NCBI GenBank assembly: GCA_050633705.1
Contig: JBOEGZ010000004.1
Span: 186,001 to 250,000 of the forward strand
Origin: JAJFHI01 sp050633705
GTDB lineage: Bacteria; Pseudomonadota; Alphaproteobacteria; Rhizobiales; Hyphomicrobiaceae
Direction: 5' to 3'
Length of the DNA: 64,000 bases
Notes under the pieces: generated by a model
Seen by the model: only the letters and a program-made list of their open reading frames with translations
What the model was told of the DNA's origin: nothing
The model's database searches: none
Made by a program: the position numbers and the translations under genes
Shown: piece after piece, positions 45,437 to 53,742 of the stretch
Layout of the letters: every line of letters starts with the position of its first letter
Position numbering within the stretch: position 1 is the stretch's first letter

Positions 45437-46840
45437 ATGATTGGCAGCAATAAATCAGGCGTTGGGGGTAATGGCGCAAACAACGTTGGCGACGCAAGCC
45501 TGGCCATTGCTGCAAAGAAAGCTGCTTTTGTCGCGCTGATCATTCTGGGTTTGTGTTTTCCAATTGTCGCATATCGGACAATGCAAGACGTAAGTGGAGG
45601 TGGCGCGGGTCTCGTATTGCAACAGCGCTGGGGCTTGGTGCTCGTGCTATGTGCGATCGGCTTTTTTGCACGGTTCTTCTGGCTTGCCTTACACGATCAA
45701 CGTCACACAGCAGGCCAATGGGCCAACGCACACTTTATTTCAATTCCTGCCCGCTACAAAAAAATTGCAAAGTATGTCGGTTTGGTTTTGTTGATTGCCT
45801 ATCCTTTCATCATGATCGCATTGACGGGCAAGGGTGGGGCGATCAAGTGGATCGATAATTTCGGAATTCAGATCCTCATTTATGTCATGCTGGGATGGGG
45901 CTTGAATATTGTTGTTGGCCTTGCTGGATTGCTCGACCTTGGTTATGTCGCTTTTTATGCTGTCGGTGCATATTCTTCCGCCTTGCTGGCAAAGAACTTC
46001 GGGTTTTCCTTCTGGCTCTGTTTGCCTCTTGCCGGCATATTCGCGGCCCTTTGGGGGATAATGCTGGGGTTTCCGGTGTTGCGTTTGCGTGGCGACTACC
46101 TGGCAATCGTGACACTTGCTTTTGGTGAAATCATACGCCTTGTTTTAATCAACTGGGTTGATTTGACGGGTGGTTATGCCGGTATTTCTGGAATTCCACG
46201 ACCATCATTCTTTGGCCTGTCGTTTAATGCAGCGCCTGGTGGGTTTGCGGATGTGTTTGGCCTGTCGTTCACGCCGCTACATCGTCTGGTGTTCTTTTTC
46301 TACCTCATTTTGGCGCTAGCTGCGTTAACGTACTTTGTCACCATTCGCTTGCGCCGCTTGCCACTTGGACGGGCATGGGAAGCCTTGCGCGAAGATGAAA
46401 TTGCCTGCCGCTCGCTCGGCGTCAATACCGTTTCAACAAAGCTCACGGCGTTTTCAATTGGTGCAATGTTTGGTGGTTTTGCTGGCGCCTTCTTTGCTGC
46501 ACGTCAGGGGTTTATCTCACCGGAAAGCTTCATCTTCATGGAGAGTGCGGTGATCTTGTCGATCGTTGTGCTGGGCGGTATGGGCAGTCAAGTGGGCGTT
46601 GCGGTTGCAGCCATTGCTATGATTGGCGGTACGGAAATACTTCGCGAACTTGGGTTTTTAAAAGCCATCTTTGGTGCTGAGTTTGATCCAACACAATATC
46701 GCATGTTGATATTTGGTATGGCGATGGTGGCCATGATGGTGTTGCGTCCACGTGGCCTCATCTCAAATCGCGAACCATCGATCTTTTTAAACGAACGCAA
46801 AGCAATTTCCGGCAGTCATGTGAAGGAGGGGCACGGTTGA
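45437..46840 (+). CDS. livM: Branched-chain amino acid ABC transporter permease LivM
   Basis: 467 residues from ATG 45437 (the frame extends upstream inside livH but not as protein). The LivM core runs from ~160 to the end, with GLNIVVGLAGLLDLGYVAFYAVGAYS, LRGDYLAIVTLAFGEIIR and the conserved ALREDEIACRSLGVN. The N-terminal ~150 residues add three hydrophobic segments, which is common in LivM proteins of this group. It shares a TGATG stop/start with livG. Confidence 0.93.
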   Translation: MIGSNKSGVGGNGANNVGDASLAIAAKKAAFVALIILGLCFPIVAYRTMQDVSGGGAGLVLQQRWGLVLVLCAIGFFARFFWLALHDQRHTAGQWANAHFISIPARYKKIAKYVGLVLLIAYPFIMIALTGKGGAIKWIDNFGIQILIYVMLGWGLNIVVGLAGLLDLGYVAFYAVGAYSSALLAKNFGFSFWLCLPLAGIFAALWGIMLGFPVLRLRGDYLAIVTLAFGEIIRLVLINWVDLTGGYAGISGIPRPSFFGLSFNAAPGGFADVFGLSFTPLHRLVFFFYLILALAALTYFVTIRLRRLPLGRAWEALREDEIACRSLGVNTVSTKLTAFSIGAMFGGFAGAFFAARQGFISPESFIFMESAVILSIVVLGGMGSQVGVAVAAIAMIGGTEILRELGFLKAIFGAEFDPTQYRMLIFGMAMVAMMVLRPRGLISNREPSIFLNERKAISGSHVKEGHG

Positions 46841-47772
46841 TGACGCCTCCTGTCCCACAACCCTCAACAGACCCGGCCCCGCTCTTGTCGGTGGAACACC
46901 TCTCCATGAGATTTGGAGGCTTGGTGGCCATTGATGACTTGAGCTTTGATGTTGCGCGTGGAGACATCACGGCTTTGATTGGCCCTAATGGCGCAGGCAA
47001 AACCACGGTTTTCAACTGCATTACCGGATTTTATAAACCATCCAGTGGTCGCATTGTGCTGCGTGGCGACAATGGCGTTACCAATCAAGATGTACAGGCG
47101 TTGACCGCATCTGGCAAACGACGAAGGCACACAAAAAAAGGTGGTGTTTTCTTGCTGGAACGCATGCCCGACTTTGAAATTAGTGCAAAAGCAAAAGTCA
47201 CACGCACGTTTCAAAACATTCGTTTGTTCACAGGTATGACGGTTTTAGAAAACCTGGTTGTCGCCCAGCACAATGTATTAATGCGCGCGTCTGGTTGGAC
47301 TGTTCTCGGTTTGGTGGGTGCCAAAAGCTTTGTTGAGGCCGAAAAGCAAGCGGTTGCAAAGGCCAAGCGTTGGTTGGAGCGCATCAATCTTATTGACCGT
47401 GCTGACGATTCAGCCGGTGATTTGCCTTATGGAGATCAGCGACGTCTGGAAATTGCGCGTGCTATGTGCACCGACCCGGTCTTGCTTTGCCTGGATGAAC
47501 CGGCCGCTGGTCTTAACCCAAAAGAAAGCAGTGAGCTTAACGCGCTTCTTCTCGATATTCGTAAAAACGATGCCACGACGCTTCTGCTTATCGAGCACGA
47601 CATGAGTGTCGTGATGGAGATTTCTGATCATGTCGTGGTGATTGAATACGGTCGCAAGATAGCCGATGGGACACCTGACGCAATACAAAATGATCCTGCT
47701 GTGATTGCCGCGTACCTGGGTGTCGAAGATGAAGATGTCGAAGCTGCTGAAGCGGGGTTGGACGAAGCATGA
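46840..47772 (+). CDS. livG: Branched-chain amino acid ABC transporter ATPase LivG
   Basis: 310 residues from ATG 46840, overlapping the livM stop by one base; AAGGAGG lies ~9 bases upstream. Walker A is GPNGAGKTTVFN, the signature is unusually DLPYGDQRRLE, Walker B is VLLCLDEPAAGLNP, and the C-terminus has the switch His (IEHDMSVVMEIS). A ~25-residue insertion with KRRRHTKKGG before the Q-loop is longer than in E. coli LivG. It powers amino-acid import with LivF. Confidence 0.93.
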   Translation: MTPPVPQPSTDPAPLLSVEHLSMRFGGLVAIDDLSFDVARGDITALIGPNGAGKTTVFNCITGFYKPSSGRIVLRGDNGVTNQDVQALTASGKRRRHTKKGGVFLLERMPDFEISAKAKVTRTFQNIRLFTGMTVLENLVVAQHNVLMRASGWTVLGLVGAKSFVEAEKQAVAKAKRWLERINLIDRADDSAGDLPYGDQRRLEIARAMCTDPVLLCLDEPAAGLNPKESSELNALLLDIRKNDATTLLLIEHDMSVVMEISDHVVVIEYGRKIADGTPDAIQNDPAVIAAYLGVEDEDVEAAEAGLDEA

Positions 47773-48506
47773 CACAACCTGCAAGCGACGCATTTTTGAA
47801 CATCCGCGGTGTCACGGCCTATTATGGCAATATCATTGCGTTGAAAGGCATAGACCTTGATGTGCATCGTGGCGAAATCGTAACTCTGATCGGCGCTAAT
47901 GGAGCTGGCAAGTCGACATTGATGATGACGATCTTCGGGCATCCGCGTGCGCGTGATGGTTCGATTGTTTTGGATGGCGAAGATCTCACGAAATTGCCGA
48001 CGCATGAGATCGCCAAACTTGGGATAGCCCAATCTCCTGAGGGGCGTCGCATTTTTCCGCGCATGACTGTGCTTGAAAATTTACAAATGGGTGCAACGCT
48101 TGCCGATCCAAAACACTTTGGCGATGACCTCGAGCGAATGTGCACCTTGTTTCCACGGCTGAAGGAACGCATTGGACAACGCGGCGGAACGTTGTCGGGT
48201 GGGGAGCAACAAATGTTGGCGATCGCGCGTGCGTTGATGAGCCGTCCTAAGTTGTTGTTGCTGGATGAGCCGTCGCTGGGATTGGCACCTTTGATCGTGA
48301 AACATATTTTCGATGCCATTCGAAAGATCAACGAGGATGATGATCTGACCGTCTTTCTTGTCGAACAAAATGCTTATCATGCATTGAAGTTGGCGCACCG
48401 TGGCTATGTGATGGTGAACGGCAATATTACGATGTCAGGAACAGGGCGTGACCTTTTGCACCGCCCAGAAGTTCGCGCGGCATATCTTGAAGGTGGCAGA
48501 GCCTAG
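47769..48506 (+). CDS. livF: Branched-chain amino acid ABC transporter ATPase LivF
   Basis: 245 residues, overlapping livG by 4 bases (ATGA). Walker A GANGAGKSTLMM, the LSGGEQQMLAIARALM signature and Walker B LLLLDEPSLGLAP are all standard, as is the QSPEGRRIFPRMTVLENLQMG stretch of LivF. Partner ATPase of LivG. Confidence 0.95.
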   Translation: MTQPASDAFLNIRGVTAYYGNIIALKGIDLDVHRGEIVTLIGANGAGKSTLMMTIFGHPRARDGSIVLDGEDLTKLPTHEIAKLGIAQSPEGRRIFPRMTVLENLQMGATLADPKHFGDDLERMCTLFPRLKERIGQRGGTLSGGEQQMLAIARALMSRPKLLLLDEPSLGLAPLIVKHIFDAIRKINEDDDLTVFLVEQNAYHALKLAHRGYVMVNGNITMSGTGRDLLHRPEVRAAYLEGGRA

Positions 48507-48528
48507 CCAGTATTTGAAGGACGACTGG

Positions 48529-48888
48529 ATGTTTGATCAGGTTTATCCAAGTGGCCCAAACGGGTTTTGGGTCTTTGTTCTATTGACCGTCGTTCTTGGC
48601 GGGCTCACGGCTTGGGCAACGGGTCGGGCGGTGGCATCGACCTGGCGGCCATTGGTGCAAATTGTAGGTTATATTTTTTTATTAGCGTTGGTGGTTCGTT
48701 TTTTTCACTACGCGCTGTTTCAACAACCGTTGTTGGCACCGGCTGCCTTTGTGATTGATTTTACCGTTCTGCTCGCCATAGCCTTTTGTGGCTACCGGTG
48801 GATGCGTGCTTGGCAGATGCAAGAGCAGTATCCGTGGCGTTATGAGCGCCGTGGTTTGTTTTTTTGGCGTGCGCACAGCGGCTTGTAA
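48529..48888 (+). CDS. Small membrane protein of the liv operon (DUF6867-like)
   Basis: 119 residues from ATG 48529 (SD AAGGA 8 bases upstream). It has three hydrophobic segments (FWVFVLLTVVLGGLTAW, VGYIFLLALVVRFFHYALF, and FVIDFTVLLAIAF) and a basic aromatic C-terminus (YPWRYERRGLFFWRAH). I recall this small family as a regular companion of liv operons in Alphaproteobacteria. Its role in transport is unknown. It is followed by the hairpin and livK. Confidence 0.75.
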   Translation: MFDQVYPSGPNGFWVFVLLTVVLGGLTAWATGRAVASTWRPLVQIVGYIFLLALVVRFFHYALFQQPLLAPAAFVIDFTVLLAIAFCGYRWMRAWQMQEQYPWRYERRGLFFWRAHSGL

Positions 48889-48916
48889 ACGCTCCAATCC
48901 GTCGATTGTGAGCGTT
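48888..48916 (+). repeat. Hairpin between the liv permease/ATPase genes and livK
   Basis: AACGCTC (48888-48894) plus CAATC pair with GATTG and GAGCGTT (48910-48916) around a CGTC loop, with one bulged T: a 12-bp stem starting in the last base of the stop codon. It lacks a T-run, so partial termination or 3'-end stabilisation is likely, setting livHMGF apart from livK levels. Confidence 0.5.
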
Positions 48917-49063
48917 GTAAATCTGAATATTTTCGTTGAAAACGTGACAATTGCATAAAAATGCATAGAGATGGGCGCAAGAAAATTTAGATTGTCTCAA
49001 TGTCACCACCGCACGAGCGGTCGTTCCAGGTGTTGTTGCTTGCATTTTTAAGGGGAGAGACAC

Positions 49064-50209
49064 ATGCGTCTTCATTGGTTGAGCGCGATTGTCGTCGCTG
49101 TGGTCGGTGTTTTGGTTGTTGGTTGTGGAGATGGTTCCGAAAATGGTGGGGCAGATTCCAACGTTATCAAGATTGGTGTTGCTGGACCTTTGACCGGGCC
49201 CAATGCTTCATTTGGAGCACAGCTGAAAAAGGGGGCTGAGCAAGCCGCTGAAGATATCAATGCTGCTGGTGGGTTTAATGGAAAAACCATAGAGCTGATC
49301 TTTGGTGACGATGTCTCCGATCCAAAACAGGGTGTGTCGGTGGCCAACAAATTTGTTGGTGAAGGCGTACAGTTTGTAATCGGTCACTTCAACTCAGGTG
49401 TCTCACTACCTGCCTCAGACGTTTATGCTGAGAACGGTGTCTTGATGATCTCACCAGCATCGACAACTCCTAAGCTCACCGATCGCAACTTGTGGAATGT
49501 GTTTCGAACCTGTGGTCGCGACGATCAACAGGGAATTGTTGCCGGCAAATATATCGCCGAGAATTTCAAGGACAGTCGTGTTGCAATCATTCACGACAAG
49601 ACGACCTACGGTAAGGGGCTGGCTGACGAGACCAAAAAGGCCATGAACGAGTATGGCGTCAATGAAGTGATCTACGAAGGTGTCAACACAGGTGAGAAAG
49701 ATTTCTCGGCGCTTATTTCAAAAATGAAACAAGACAACGTTGAACTCATCTATTGGGGTGGTTTGCATACTGAAGGTGGTCTGATCGTGCGCCAACTCGC
49801 AGATGCCGGTGTGAATGCAAAATTCATGGGTGCAGATGGTATTGCAACAGATGAATTTGCCAATGTAGGCGGACCTGGCGCGGAAGGTGTTTTAATGACA
49901 TTTCCACCTGATCCGCAAAAACGGGCAGAAGCCCAATCTGTTATCGAGAAATTTGAAAAGAAGGGCTACAAACCGGAGGCTTATACGCTTTACAGCTATG
50001 CCGCGCTCCAAATTGTGGTCGAGGCAGGTAATGCGATCAAATCAAATGATCCAAGAAAAGTGGCTGAAGAGATCCGCTCAGGCAAAGTCTACAACACCGT
50101 CATTGGCGATTTGAACTACAACGAAAAAGGCGACATAACGCGGCTCGATTACACGATTTACACTTGGACAAAAACAGAGAATGGCAACATCACTTTTGTT
50201 GAAAATTGA
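49064..50209 (+). CDS. livK: Branched-chain amino acid / amide substrate-binding lipoprotein
   Basis: 381 residues. A lipobox LVVGCGDG places the lipidated Cys at residue 21. The type I periplasmic-binding fold opens with VIKIGVAGPLTGPNASFG and has SPASTTPKLTD and the FRTCGRDDQQG segment, both typical of LivK/LivJ. The usual N-lobe disulfide pair is replaced: DDVSDPKQ and GHFNSG lack cysteines. It would deliver branched-chain amino acids or amides to LivHMGF. It follows the operon after ~175 bases containing a hairpin. Confidence 0.92.
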   Translation: MRLHWLSAIVVAVVGVLVVGCGDGSENGGADSNVIKIGVAGPLTGPNASFGAQLKKGAEQAAEDINAAGGFNGKTIELIFGDDVSDPKQGVSVANKFVGEGVQFVIGHFNSGVSLPASDVYAENGVLMISPASTTPKLTDRNLWNVFRTCGRDDQQGIVAGKYIAENFKDSRVAIIHDKTTYGKGLADETKKAMNEYGVNEVIYEGVNTGEKDFSALISKMKQDNVELIYWGGLHTEGGLIVRQLADAGVNAKFMGADGIATDEFANVGGPGAEGVLMTFPPDPQKRAEAQSVIEKFEKKGYKPEAYTLYSYAALQIVVEAGNAIKSNDPRKVAEEIRSGKVYNTVIGDLNYNEKGDITRLDYTIYTWTKTENGNITFVEN

Positions 50210-50298
50210 TGCCAACCGCTGAGTTAAGAGCCACGATACAACACGTTTTCTTGGGCGGCCCATTGTGGTCGCCCATTGTTGTTTCGGTATCAACAAGG

Positions 50299-51561
50299 AT
50301 GGCTTTCTATCGTTTCACGTACCTGATGCTGGTGGTGTGGGTGATGCTGGCGTTCATCAAACCATCGCAAGCAGAGCCCGACAATGTGACAGCAGGGTTG
50401 CGAACCAAAATCTTGGTTGCTGGACCGACCGAAGGAATTTACGCGCATTTAACGCGCGATCTTGAGGTTGGTGTGCGGTTGGCGTTGCGGGATTTGGGGG
50501 TCGGTGACAAAGAAACTGATATTGAAATATTGCCTGATAAGTGCGGTGTTAGTCGTATCACGGACCCAGATCCTGTTGTTCCTGCCAGGACGCCAGCGGA
50601 AAAAATCAAACTTGGCGACCGAGCCGATATCGTTATGGCCATCCAAACCACGGACCCGATTGTGGTTATCGGCCATCCGTGCGCCAGGGCTGCCATTGCC
50701 GGTGCAAAAACCTATGCCCACCTGGATCAGTTGTTTTTAGCTCCGCTCAGCCGCCATCCAGCCTTAACCGGCGACGAAGCTCACCGCACGACTTTGCGTC
50801 TAACCGGGCGTGATGACCAACAAGGCCGGTTTGCCGGTCAGTATTTTTCGCGTAATTTTTCCGCGCGCGATGTTGTTGTAGTGCACGACCGAACGGCATT
50901 TGCGCGCCGCCTCGCCCAACAAATTGAAAACGCCTGGCCGCTTTTACCAGAGCGCAAAGATGCCGCGGTCAATGAATTGGCTGATGTCGCCCCGGATCGA
51001 CCAACGGTGTTAAAGTTCGTTGCCAGTAAGGCCAGCTATCCTGATCTTGTTGCCAAGATCAGAGATGCCCAACCCAAGGCGCTCTATCTTGCTGCCTTTC
51101 CAGCCGAAGCTGAAATTATCGTCGATGAGCTGAGTGCTGCCGGTGTTGAGGTGGCGATATTTGGACCCGACGTATTGGCTGTTGTCCCGTCAGAGCCGTC
51201 AAATCTGACTTATGGTGATGTCAGTTTAAAGTCTGCTTTTGCGAAGGTTCTGGTGAGCCTTCCCCCAGATGCCCGCACACTTCCAGCGGCGGCCCAATTT
51301 GTCGAACGTCTTAGATGGGACGATGTTAAGGTCACTGATGCCCTGCTTCGCGGATATGCGGCGGTCGAAATTTGGTGGGCTGTGCGCCGAGATACTCAGT
51401 CGACATCGGGGGCAGCCCTTGCCGCTGCCGCCAAGACCCGTGTGGTCAATAGCGCCATCGGTGCGCTATTGTTCGACAGCAACGGCGATCTCGATTTGCC
51501 GTCTTATGCTTTTCATAGCTTGGGAAAAAATGGCTACGAGCCAATAGCTGCGCAGAATTAG
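50299..51561 (+). CDS. Second, divergent LivK-like binding protein
   Basis: About 420 residues from ATG 50299, which begins MAFYRFTYLMLVVWVMLAF, a signal peptide ending near PSQAEPDN. The frame is open back to 50206 but the extra part lacks this. Like its neighbour it has a GRDDQQGRFAGQYF segment, so they are paralogous, but it has no lipobox and keeps the canonical Cys pair (DKCGVS, GHPCARA). The ligand-binding loops differ (APLSRHPALTG for SPASTTPKLTD), so another ligand or a sensory role is likely. The stop-start proximity to livK suggests cotranscription. Confidence 0.72.
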   Translation: MAFYRFTYLMLVVWVMLAFIKPSQAEPDNVTAGLRTKILVAGPTEGIYAHLTRDLEVGVRLALRDLGVGDKETDIEILPDKCGVSRITDPDPVVPARTPAEKIKLGDRADIVMAIQTTDPIVVIGHPCARAAIAGAKTYAHLDQLFLAPLSRHPALTGDEAHRTTLRLTGRDDQQGRFAGQYFSRNFSARDVVVVHDRTAFARRLAQQIENAWPLLPERKDAAVNELADVAPDRPTVLKFVASKASYPDLVAKIRDAQPKALYLAAFPAEAEIIVDELSAAGVEVAIFGPDVLAVVPSEPSNLTYGDVSLKSAFAKVLVSLPPDARTLPAAAQFVERLRWDDVKVTDALLRGYAAVEIWWAVRRDTQSTSGAALAAAAKTRVVNSAIGALLFDSNGDLDLPSYAFHSLGKNGYEPIAAQN

Positions 51562-51682
51562 TGCCAGGCACGATCGCCATTGTGTAGGCGTGCAGCGTCG
51601 TGCAGGCGCGCAGGATTTTCGCCGCGCATCGGGGTGGCGTCGCCCGGCGGTCGCAGCCCTCCTTGTATCAGTGTCTGAGAGT

Positions 51683-51931
51683 TTAGCGCCCTTGTGATGC
51701 CAGCAGGCAATCGTTCAAGAGCGAGCGTTCCAACATTGCAAGGTCGTCTGAAACCTCTTCACCCGCTTGTCGACACTCAGCAATCCGAGATTTGATAAGT
51801 GCATAGCACTCACGCGGATCATCGAGATCGTCGATGCGGTTGTTCAGTTCCAGAATTTCTTCCCGCTGTTTTTCAGTCATTTTCTTAGTCTTTCGCTGCG
51901 TACCAATTTTCTGGATCAATTCCTCGTCCAC
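51683..51931 (-). CDS. Small helical protein, conserved hypothetical
   Basis: 82 residues, charged and helical (TEKQREEILELNNRIDDLDDP...ECYALIKSRIAECRQAGEEVSDDLAMLERSLL). It looks like a short coiled coil or helical hairpin. I believe similar small proteins exist in Alphaproteobacteria, but no function is known to me. GTG 51931 is the assumed start; ATG 17 codons in is possible. Convergent with the second binding protein. Confidence 0.6.
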   Translation of the reverse strand: MDEELIQKIGTQRKTKKMTEKQREEILELNNRIDDLDDPRECYALIKSRIAECRQAGEEVSDDLAMLERSLLNDCLLASQGR

Positions 51932-52332
51932 GAGCCTTGGTCACGCACTTCACCAAACGTCATATGATGTATCACGCTTCAAACTGCGAAGCTTTGTTCG
52001 CAGTCCTTGTAGAAGAGTTACGCTGATTTGCATTTCCTTCAAGTATCTTGTTCGTGAAAAGTAAATTCGTGACAAAGTTCCCACAGTCTTTGTGTCGCCT
52101 CACTAAGGTTACCGTTTCTACATAAATCTCACTCTGACCACACTTTTGCAGTGAACGCCGCCGCATCATAGTGCGGTGCAATGTGGCGCCAATGAGAAAT
52201 TGATGCGTGCTGAGTTTACGCTCGCCGGTGAAGAAAAATGCCCGTTTTCTGCGGGCGTGTAATGTTTCCCAGCCCAGAAAATTTTGGCTAGTATTCGCAT
52301 CTGCGAAGGCCTTCTAAGCGAGACTGGATTTG
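51932..52332. other. 401-base intergenic region with two hairpins
   Basis: It lies between divergent small-protein and P1-peptidase genes. ACTGCGAA-N6-TTCGCAGT (51983-52004) is a perfect 8-bp dyad ~52 bases upstream of the leftward gene. A leftward terminator-like hairpin lies at 52227-52258. No coding frame is supported. Confidence 0.5.
52227..52258 (-). terminator. Leftward terminator-like hairpin
   Basis: On the minus strand ACGCCCG-N7-CGGGCAT is followed by TTTTTCTTC, a good intrinsic terminator shape with a 7-bp stem (one wobble). In the + direction no T-run follows. The only leftward transcript that could end here would begin inside or antisense to the P1 peptidase gene. Confidence 0.5.
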
Positions 52333-53367
52333 ATGGCGATGCTCCAAAACCTAATTACAGATGTCCCTGGTCTACGGGTCGGGCATGCCAGCGATGCGAC
52401 AATATACTCAGGGGTAACGGTGCTTATGGCCGATGCACCAATGGTGGCGGCCGTCGATGTAAGAGGTGGGGGGACTGGAACACGCGAGCTCGACGCCCTT
52501 GGGCCGATGGGTACCGTCGAGGAAGCCCATGCGGTTGTCTTATCTGGTGGTTCGGCGTTTGGTCTGAGTGCGGCCAGCGGTGCGCAAGCATGGTTGGCTG
52601 AGCAAGGCATCGGCTTTGCGGTCCGTTCGGCAAGGGTTCCCATTGTGCCTCAAGCCATCCTATTTGATTTGCTGAATGGCGGAGATAAGGCCTGGGGCCG
52701 GATGTCACCTTATGAACAACTGGGTTATGAGGCTACAGCACGCGCCCGAGATGGGGAATTTGCACTTGGGTCCCAAGGCGCTGGATTTGGCGCGACGACT
52801 GCAAACCTTCGCGGCGGTCTGGGCAGTGCCTCAGCTATGGTCCAGAAAAAATATGTTGTCGGTGCTTTGGTGGCGGTTAACGCGGTCGGCAGCGCCACGA
52901 TGGCTGAAACGGGGCACTTCTGGGCGCATCCCTTTGAAAGAGACAACGAGTTTGGTGGCCTCGGGCCCCCACCAGTTGGGACATATGATCCAGCAATGCC
53001 CCCTTTGGCGATCAAAGGCGGGCCCGGTGAAAGTACGACATTGGCGGTTGTTGCAACCAATGCAAAATTGACGAAGCCACAGGCCCACCGCCTTGCGATC
53101 ATGGCACAGACGGGGCTGGCAAAAGCGCTCCATCCCGTCCACACGCCCCTTGATGGCGATGTTGTCTTTGCGGTCTCCACTGGCGAGGTGGCCCTAACCG
53201 ATCCGATGCTTGATTTGACTTATTTGGGGGCCACGGCCAGTGAAGTTCTGGCCCGGGCGATTGCCAGAGGCGTGTATCACAGCGCGCAAAGTCCGGAAAA
53301 CTGGCAGGGGCCACTAGCTTATAACGGTCGTTTTGGTAATCAGGTGGGGCTTGGGTCTGGTGAATAA
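52333..53367 (+). CDS. P1-family (DmpA/BapA-like) peptidase
   Basis: 344 residues. N-terminal DVPGLRVGHASDA and VRGGGTGTRELDAL, then VLSGGSAFGLSAASG and LRGGLGSAS are P1-family marks. The proenzyme usually cleaves itself to expose a Ser/Thr nucleophile; ESTTLAVVATNA near residue 233 is the matching segment. Family members are aminopeptidases that release N-terminal D- or beta-amino acids. No signal peptide is seen, so it is probably cytoplasmic. A TTG one codon upstream is an alternative start. Physiological substrate unknown. Confidence 0.88.
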   Translation: MAMLQNLITDVPGLRVGHASDATIYSGVTVLMADAPMVAAVDVRGGGTGTRELDALGPMGTVEEAHAVVLSGGSAFGLSAASGAQAWLAEQGIGFAVRSARVPIVPQAILFDLLNGGDKAWGRMSPYEQLGYEATARARDGEFALGSQGAGFGATTANLRGGLGSASAMVQKKYVVGALVAVNAVGSATMAETGHFWAHPFERDNEFGGLGPPPVGTYDPAMPPLAIKGGPGESTTLAVVATNAKLTKPQAHRLAIMAQTGLAKALHPVHTPLDGDVVFAVSTGEVALTDPMLDLTYLGATASEVLARAIARGVYHSAQSPENWQGPLAYNGRFGNQVGLGSGE

Positions 53368-53385
53368 CGATCGCGGATCGAAGCA

Positions 53386-53577
53386 ATGAGTGCCTTTACC
53401 CGACGGGTCATCTTAGTTTTCGCAGCAATTGTGATGCTTGCATCGTTGGGTGTGTCGACATGGATCGCCAACGAATCCAAGCGTTGTGAGTTGGAGCGCC
53501 AGATTTATCGATTTGGGCAAGGATGCGTCCGGGCCACACCACCGGTAATCCTCAAACGTGGCCTTCAGCGCACGTGA
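53386..53577 (+). CDS. Small single-pass membrane protein, unknown
   Basis: 63 residues: a membrane helix (RVILVFAAIVMLASLGVSTWI, about 7-27), then a short basic tail with two cysteines (KRCELERQIYRFGQGC). The gap to the P1 peptidase is 18 bases. No strong ribosome binding site is visible. It could be a real small envelope protein, and the call rests on composition and spacing only. Confidence 0.5.
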   Translation: MSAFTRRVILVFAAIVMLASLGVSTWIANESKRCELERQIYRFGQGCVRATPPVILKRGLQRT

Positions 53578-53742
53578 AGCGATACGAAATTTGTGCACAA
53601 ACCGGAACAGGATCCGTTTCGTGCGGCTCAGTCCACGCCGATATGGGTGTCGAGACAATCGGTCAATTGATGCTAGAGCCTGCCTCTGCTACGGCACCAA
53701 CAGATTTTTCTTCACTTCCACCCCAGATAGGAACCTACGCCG

